From the NCBI GenBank assembly GCA_002358875.1, contig DEPS01000188.1:8915-35165 (forward strand): DNA of 26,251 nt. The letters are read 5' to 3'. Under the pieces are notes generated by a model. That model worked only from the letters and a program-made list of their open reading frames with translations. It ran no database searches and was not told where the DNA came from. The position numbers were made by a program, and so were the translations under genes. Positions 23,046 to 26,251 of this stretch are shown piece after piece. Position 1 is the stretch's first letter; each line of letters opens with the position of its first letter. Source of the stretch: Lachnospiraceae bacterium UBA3386. GTDB lineage: Bacteria > Bacillota > Clostridia > Lachnospirales > Lachnospiraceae.

Positions 23046-25061
23046 ATGCAAAACAACTTTAAAAACCTGTTTAGTCCCATTACGATCAATGGATTGACTC
23101 TCCCCAACCGCGTTGTCATGATGCCTATGGGAAGCGACCTCGCGGGACATACCGGCGAGCTGACAGACGAGCACATCAAATATTATGAAAAGCGCGCCCG
23201 CGGCGGCACCGGCCTCATTCTCGTCGAAAATGTATGTGTAAAATATCCTGAGGGCTCCAACGGAACTACACAGCTCCGTATTGATCAGGACTGTTATATC
23301 CCCCGTCTGCTGAACCTGACCGAAGCTGTCCACAAATACGGCAGCATGATCGGCGTGCAGATCAACCATGCCGGAGCATCCGCGATGAGCTCCAGGATCG
23401 GAATGCAGCCTGTTTCCTCCTCAACTCTTCCTTCCAAGCCCGGCGGAGAGATCCCCCGCCCTCTTTCCAAAGAAGAGCTTGAGAGCATCGCGAAGGATTA
23501 CGGAAAAGCTGCTAAGAGAGCCCAGATCGCCGGTTTTGATGTCGTTGAGATCCATGCCGGACACTCCTATCTGATCAGCCAGTTCCTTTCTCCTTCCATG
23601 AACGACCGTACTGACGAGTTCGGCGGATCCGCGGAAAACCGCGCACGCTTCTGCCGCATGGTCATCGACGAAGTCCGCAAGGCTGTAGGCCCCAGGATGG
23701 TCATCTCCCTTCGTCTGTCCGTTGACGAGTTCGTAGATCCCGGCAACCATGTGGAAGATACTCTTGAATATCTCGAGTACCTCACCGACGGCGTGGACAT
23801 GTTCGACACCTCCTCCGCTCTGAACCCCACCATCCAGTATCAGATCGATGCCAACTGGCTCGCTGACGGCTGGAGAGCTTATATGGCCAAGGCTGTTCAG
23901 GATAAATTCCACAAGCCCTGCGTGGCGATCGGCAACATCCGTGATCCTCAGGTGGCAGAGGACATTATTGCCAACGGCACTGCAGACCTGATCGGTATGG
24001 GCCGCGGCCTGATTGCAGATCCCGACTGGTGCAACAAGGCCAAATACGGCGATGTCAACACCATCCGCAAGTGCATCTCCTGCAACATCGGCTGCGTCGG
24101 AAACCGCATCGGCGGCAACCGCCCCCTGCGCTGCACAGTCAACCCCGATATCATAAACGGTGATGAGTATAAGAAGAACCAGGTATGGGAGCCCTGTAAC
24201 GTCGTCGTCATCGGCGCAGGTACCGCGGGTCTCGAAGCTGCCTGCACTGCAGCAGAAGTCGGCTGCAATGTCACTCTGATCGAGAAGAAGGATGTTCTCG
24301 GCGGTCTTGCCACTGAGATCTCCAAGATTCCGGACAAGAAGAGACTGGGCGACCTTCCCAAGTATCTCATCTATCGCGCAGAGCACCTTCACAACCTCAA
24401 GATCATGACCGGCACAGAGCCTACTGCAGACTTTGTCAAGACCCTGAATCCCGATCTGATCGTCAACAGCACCGGCTCTGTCGCCCTGCTGCCTCCGATC
24501 AAAGGCCTGCATGACTGTCTTAACAGCGAGGAAGCAGAAGTCTATACCGTTTTCGATGTGATCAAAAATATTGAGGACGGCAAATATCCCGAGCGCTTCG
24601 ACGGCAAGAAGGTCATCGTCATCGGCGGCGGCGCTGTCGGCCTCGACGTCGTGGAATTCTTTGCTCCCAAGGGCGCGGAAGTCTCCATCATCGAGATGAT
24701 GCCCATCATCGGCAACGGTCTGGATGCTTCCTCCAAGGCCAGCACCAATGCCTGCATGGAAAAATACAACGTACAGCAGCTGACCAACACTGCTCTGCAG
24801 GAAGTCCGTCCTCACTCCTTCGTCGTCAAGACACCTCAGGGCGAGATCGTCGAGATGCCTTTCGACTACGGTTTCATCTGTCTCGGCATGAGAGCAAACG
24901 CTCCTGTCCTTGCGGAAATGACCGCTCTGGCTGACAGTCTCCCCAACACCGAGCTGATCAACATCGGCGACTCCGTGCGCGCCAGAAGGATCATCGACGG
25001 CACATGGGCAGGCAGGCACCAGGTCCTCGCGACTCTCGAGAGAATGGGCTTTATCGACTGA
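23046..25061 (+). CDS. Old-yellow-enzyme-type 4Fe-4S flavoprotein reductase (FadH/BaiCD/enoate reductase family)
   Basis: A 671-residue reductase in three parts. Residues 1 to about 330 are an FMN-binding TIM barrel of the OYE family (LFSPITINGLTLPNRVVMMP; EIHAGHSYLISQFLSP with His and Tyr acid candidates; GMGRGLIADPDW). A 4Fe-4S cluster site follows, Cys343-x2-Cys346-x3-Cys350-x12-Cys363. The C-terminal half binds FAD and NAD(P)H (VVVIGAGTAGLEAA near 390; VIVIGGGAVGLDVVEF). Such enzymes pass hydride from NAD(P)H through FAD and the cluster to FMN and reduce an activated C=C bond; known members act on dienoyl-CoA, enoates or bile-acid intermediates. It lacks a signal peptide. GGAGG lies 7 bases before the ATG. 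Next to ydiB-aroD, a cyclic enone or enoate is a plausible substrate. Confidence 0.88.
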   Translation: MQNNFKNLFSPITINGLTLPNRVVMMPMGSDLAGHTGELTDEHIKYYEKRARGGTGLILVENVCVKYPEGSNGTTQLRIDQDCYIPRLLNLTEAVHKYGSMIGVQINHAGASAMSSRIGMQPVSSSTLPSKPGGEIPRPLSKEELESIAKDYGKAAKRAQIAGFDVVEIHAGHSYLISQFLSPSMNDRTDEFGGSAENRARFCRMVIDEVRKAVGPRMVISLRLSVDEFVDPGNHVEDTLEYLEYLTDGVDMFDTSSALNPTIQYQIDANWLADGWRAYMAKAVQDKFHKPCVAIGNIRDPQVAEDIIANGTADLIGMGRGLIADPDWCNKAKYGDVNTIRKCISCNIGCVGNRIGGNRPLRCTVNPDIINGDEYKKNQVWEPCNVVVIGAGTAGLEAACTAAEVGCNVTLIEKKDVLGGLATEISKIPDKKRLGDLPKYLIYRAEHLHNLKIMTGTEPTADFVKTLNPDLIVNSTGSVALLPPIKGLHDCLNSEEAEVYTVFDVIKNIEDGKYPERFDGKKVIVIGGGAVGLDVVEFFAPKGAEVSIIEMMPIIGNGLDASSKASTNACMEKYNVQQLTNTALQEVRPHSFVVKTPQGEIVEMPFDYGFICLGMRANAPVLAEMTALADSLPNTELINIGDSVRARRIIDGTWAGRHQVLATLERMGFID

Positions 25062-25143
25062 TACTCCCGGCCTCACAGTGATGTGCTGATATATATGATC
25101 TGATCATATATGGCATTTAGATGAAATAACAAAAAACGAACCG

Positions 25144-25185
25144 CCCCCTGCTGCAGATGCAAGGCATCCGCAGCAGGGGGTTTTT
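25144..25185 (+). terminator. Intrinsic terminator of the flavoenzyme gene
   Basis: A 17-bp stem with one mismatch (CCCCCTGCTGC...GCAGCAGGGGG, inner GATGC/GCATC, AAG loop) followed by TTTTT. Confidence 0.88.
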
Positions 25186-25314
25186 ATCGTTTAAACCCGC
25201 CATCACTCGTTTTCCCTCCTGTCTTTACTTTTTTGCGTCTGTTTTTTGCTCATCAGAGGGTGAATTACAAATGCCAAAAAACACTTTAGCTCTTACAGGT
25301 ATACAATTCAAAAA

Positions 25315-25352
25315 AATCCCGCAGTGCCGGAACAAGCCGGCACTGCGGGATT
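25315..25352 (-). terminator. Intrinsic terminator of the MFS gene
   Basis: A 16-bp perfect stem (AATCCCGCAGTGCCGG and its complement, 6-base loop). On the minus strand a run of seven T follows, so it mainly ends the MFS transcript. Confidence 0.82.
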
Positions 25353-25453
25353 TTCATTTTACTGTATTGTGACCCTTCCGTCGGCGGATGTTTTCTTCGC
25401 TGAATAAGGTCATGATAAGGTCATGGAAAACCAGGCCTCTGTTCTTTTGTTTT

Positions 25454-26251
25454 TTACAGCGGGCTCTCTCCGAAGACCTTCTTGTGCTGCGCGATCAGGA
25501 ACAGAGTGCTCAGGGTCGCCAGGATGGCGAGAACAAGCATCATGCCCATCAGGGTGTAAACAGCAGCGCCCTCACCGGAGATGACGGTCAGCTTGGCAGC
25601 AACGACAGGGATCAGGTAGGAAGCAGCACCCATGAAGGTGTAGTAGATACCTGTATTTCTGCCCTTGGGGCCGGGATTGAACATCTGAACAACGCCGAGG
25701 CCGGTCTGCAGCGCGCCGCCTGCGGAGAAGAAACCGATGCAGAGGATGGCCGCGTAGACGATGCCGACGTTGTGGATGAGCAGAACGACCGCCAGTGCGA
25801 TGGCAGTCATCACGGAGTCAACGATGATGACCTTCAGAGGATTCCATTTAAGCTTGGCCATCATGAATGCCCAGAAGATAACCGCGCAGAGGGAACCGAG
25901 TGTATAGATGGTGGTCATGCCGGCCGCCTGGACCTCGGTCAGTCCGGAATAAGCCTGGCCGAAAGCCTTGGTGTACTGCTGTGCGCCGTACATGATCGCC
26001 ATGCACAGGAATGCGTAGAAGTATGCGAGGAACTTTGTGAACGCGCCGGGTTTGACTTTCATGCGGTCCTTCGCTGCCTGGATCTCGGCTGCGATCTCGT
26101 CTTTTCCGCCCTTGCCGTCTGCGCTTTTGGCTTTCTTCTTCTCGTCGTCATAAACATAGGGGGCTGCGCAGGCAAGCGCGAGCACGATGAAGGACATGAC
26201 GAGCGGAATATAGATGTTCATCTTCCACATGCCGGCATTGGTGTTGCGGAC
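25454..26251 (-). CDS. MFS transporter, C-terminal half (cut by the window edge)
   Basis: The frame stays open through the end of the window, so this is the 3' part of a larger gene. Visible are one helix (PLVMSFIVLALACAAPYV), a long charged cytoplasmic loop (DDEKKKAKSADGKGGKDE), then six hydrophobic segments, which is the layout of TM6, the central loop and TM7-12 of a major facilitator. GPKGRNTGIYYTFMG and GFFSAGGALQTGLGVVQ fit the second half of an MFS protein. The substrate cannot be told. It is convergent with the flavoenzyme gene and has its own terminator; it may serve import or export for the same pathway, but this is only from location. Confidence 0.8.
   Translation of the reverse strand, partial: VRNTNAGMWKMNIYIPLVMSFIVLALACAAPYVYDDEKKKAKSADGKGGKDEIAAEIQAAKDRMKVKPGAFTKFLAYFYAFLCMAIMYGAQQYTKAFGQAYSGLTEVQAAGMTTIYTLGSLCAVIFWAFMMAKLKWNPLKVIIVDSVMTAIALAVVLLIHNVGIVYAAILCIGFFSAGGALQTGLGVVQMFNPGPKGRNTGIYYTFMGAASYLIPVVAAKLTVISGEGAAVYTLMGMMLVLAILATLSTLFLIAQHKKVFGESPL

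Larger units (their letters stand above)
25062..25453. other. Gene-free stretch between the flavoenzyme and MFS genes
   Basis: It holds a 21-base palindrome (ATATATGATC-T-GATCATATAT, 25091-25111), a terminator for each flanking gene and a direct repeat AAGGTCATG (twice within about 25408-25430). No convincing gene is seen. Confidence 0.5.

Noticed and set aside
23421..25076. Long minus-strand open frame opposite the flavoenzyme gene
   Set aside because: Antisense to a full-length enzyme with FMN, 4Fe-4S and FAD motifs; the Asp/Val/Gly-rich product is typical of a shadow frame.
25117..25206. Short minus-strand frame after an AGGAGGG at about 25214-25220
   Set aside because: The ribosome-like site is strong, but the frame runs through the flavoenzyme terminator and lies beyond the MFS terminator, so it is unlikely to be transcribed; the product has no recognisable pattern.

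Overview
The window reads as a chromosomal segment of an anaerobic Clostridia-type Firmicute, most like a gut Lachnospiraceae member. This is an inference from strong GGAGG-type ribosome sites, a BaiCD/FadH-like iron-sulfur flavoenzyme, a TRAP transporter, a DinB of the clostridial type and an OhrR-like MarR. No rRNA, tRNA, CRISPR array, insertion sequence or intact phage gene was seen. Most genes are on the minus strand; only an AraC fragment, a LysR regulator and the flavoenzyme are on the plus strand.

Layout. (1) 4-2725, minus: an amino-acid adenylation enzyme translationally coupled to a fold-type III PLP decarboxylase, with a strong hairpin in front. (2) 2923-4677, minus: a short membrane peptide, an OhrR-like MarR peroxide sensor and a cation diffusion facilitator with an MntE-like N-D-D-D metal site, tightly packed as one operon. 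(3) 4825-10625: a scrap-like stretch with a TetR regulator, a GNAT acetyltransferase remnant, an AT-rich HigB/HigA toxin-antitoxin pair with two operator palindromes, DNA polymerase IV, a 34-residue peptide gene, a deleted sugar-binding-protein pseudogene and a beheaded AraC regulator. (4) 10770-16371, minus: sbcD and a very long sbcC, separated by about 256 bases packed with hairpins; sbcC carries two in-frame minisatellites. (5) 16637-25061: a likely quinate/shikimate locus. One strand carries a quinate/shikimate dehydrogenase (YdiB type), type I 3-dehydroquinate dehydratase and a DctQ-DctM-DctP TRAP transporter ending at a strong terminator. The other strand carries a divergent LysR regulator and an old-yellow-enzyme-type 4Fe-4S flavoprotein. 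(6) 25454-26251, minus: the C-terminal half of an MFS transporter, cut by the window edge.

How they may work together. In region 5 the TRAP system would import a cyclic carboxylate. YdiB could oxidise quinate to 3-dehydroquinate (or shikimate to 3-dehydroshikimate), and AroD links those two ketones. 3-Dehydroshikimate is an alpha,beta-unsaturated ketone, the classic substrate type of old yellow enzymes, so the neighbouring flavoenzyme is a plausible electron-dumping step in an anaerobic cyclitol-acid pathway. This last link is inference. Region 2 suggests manganese export controlled by organic-peroxide sensing. In regions 3 and 4 a near-identical palindromic element sits directly before both dinB and sbcC, two DNA-repair genes.
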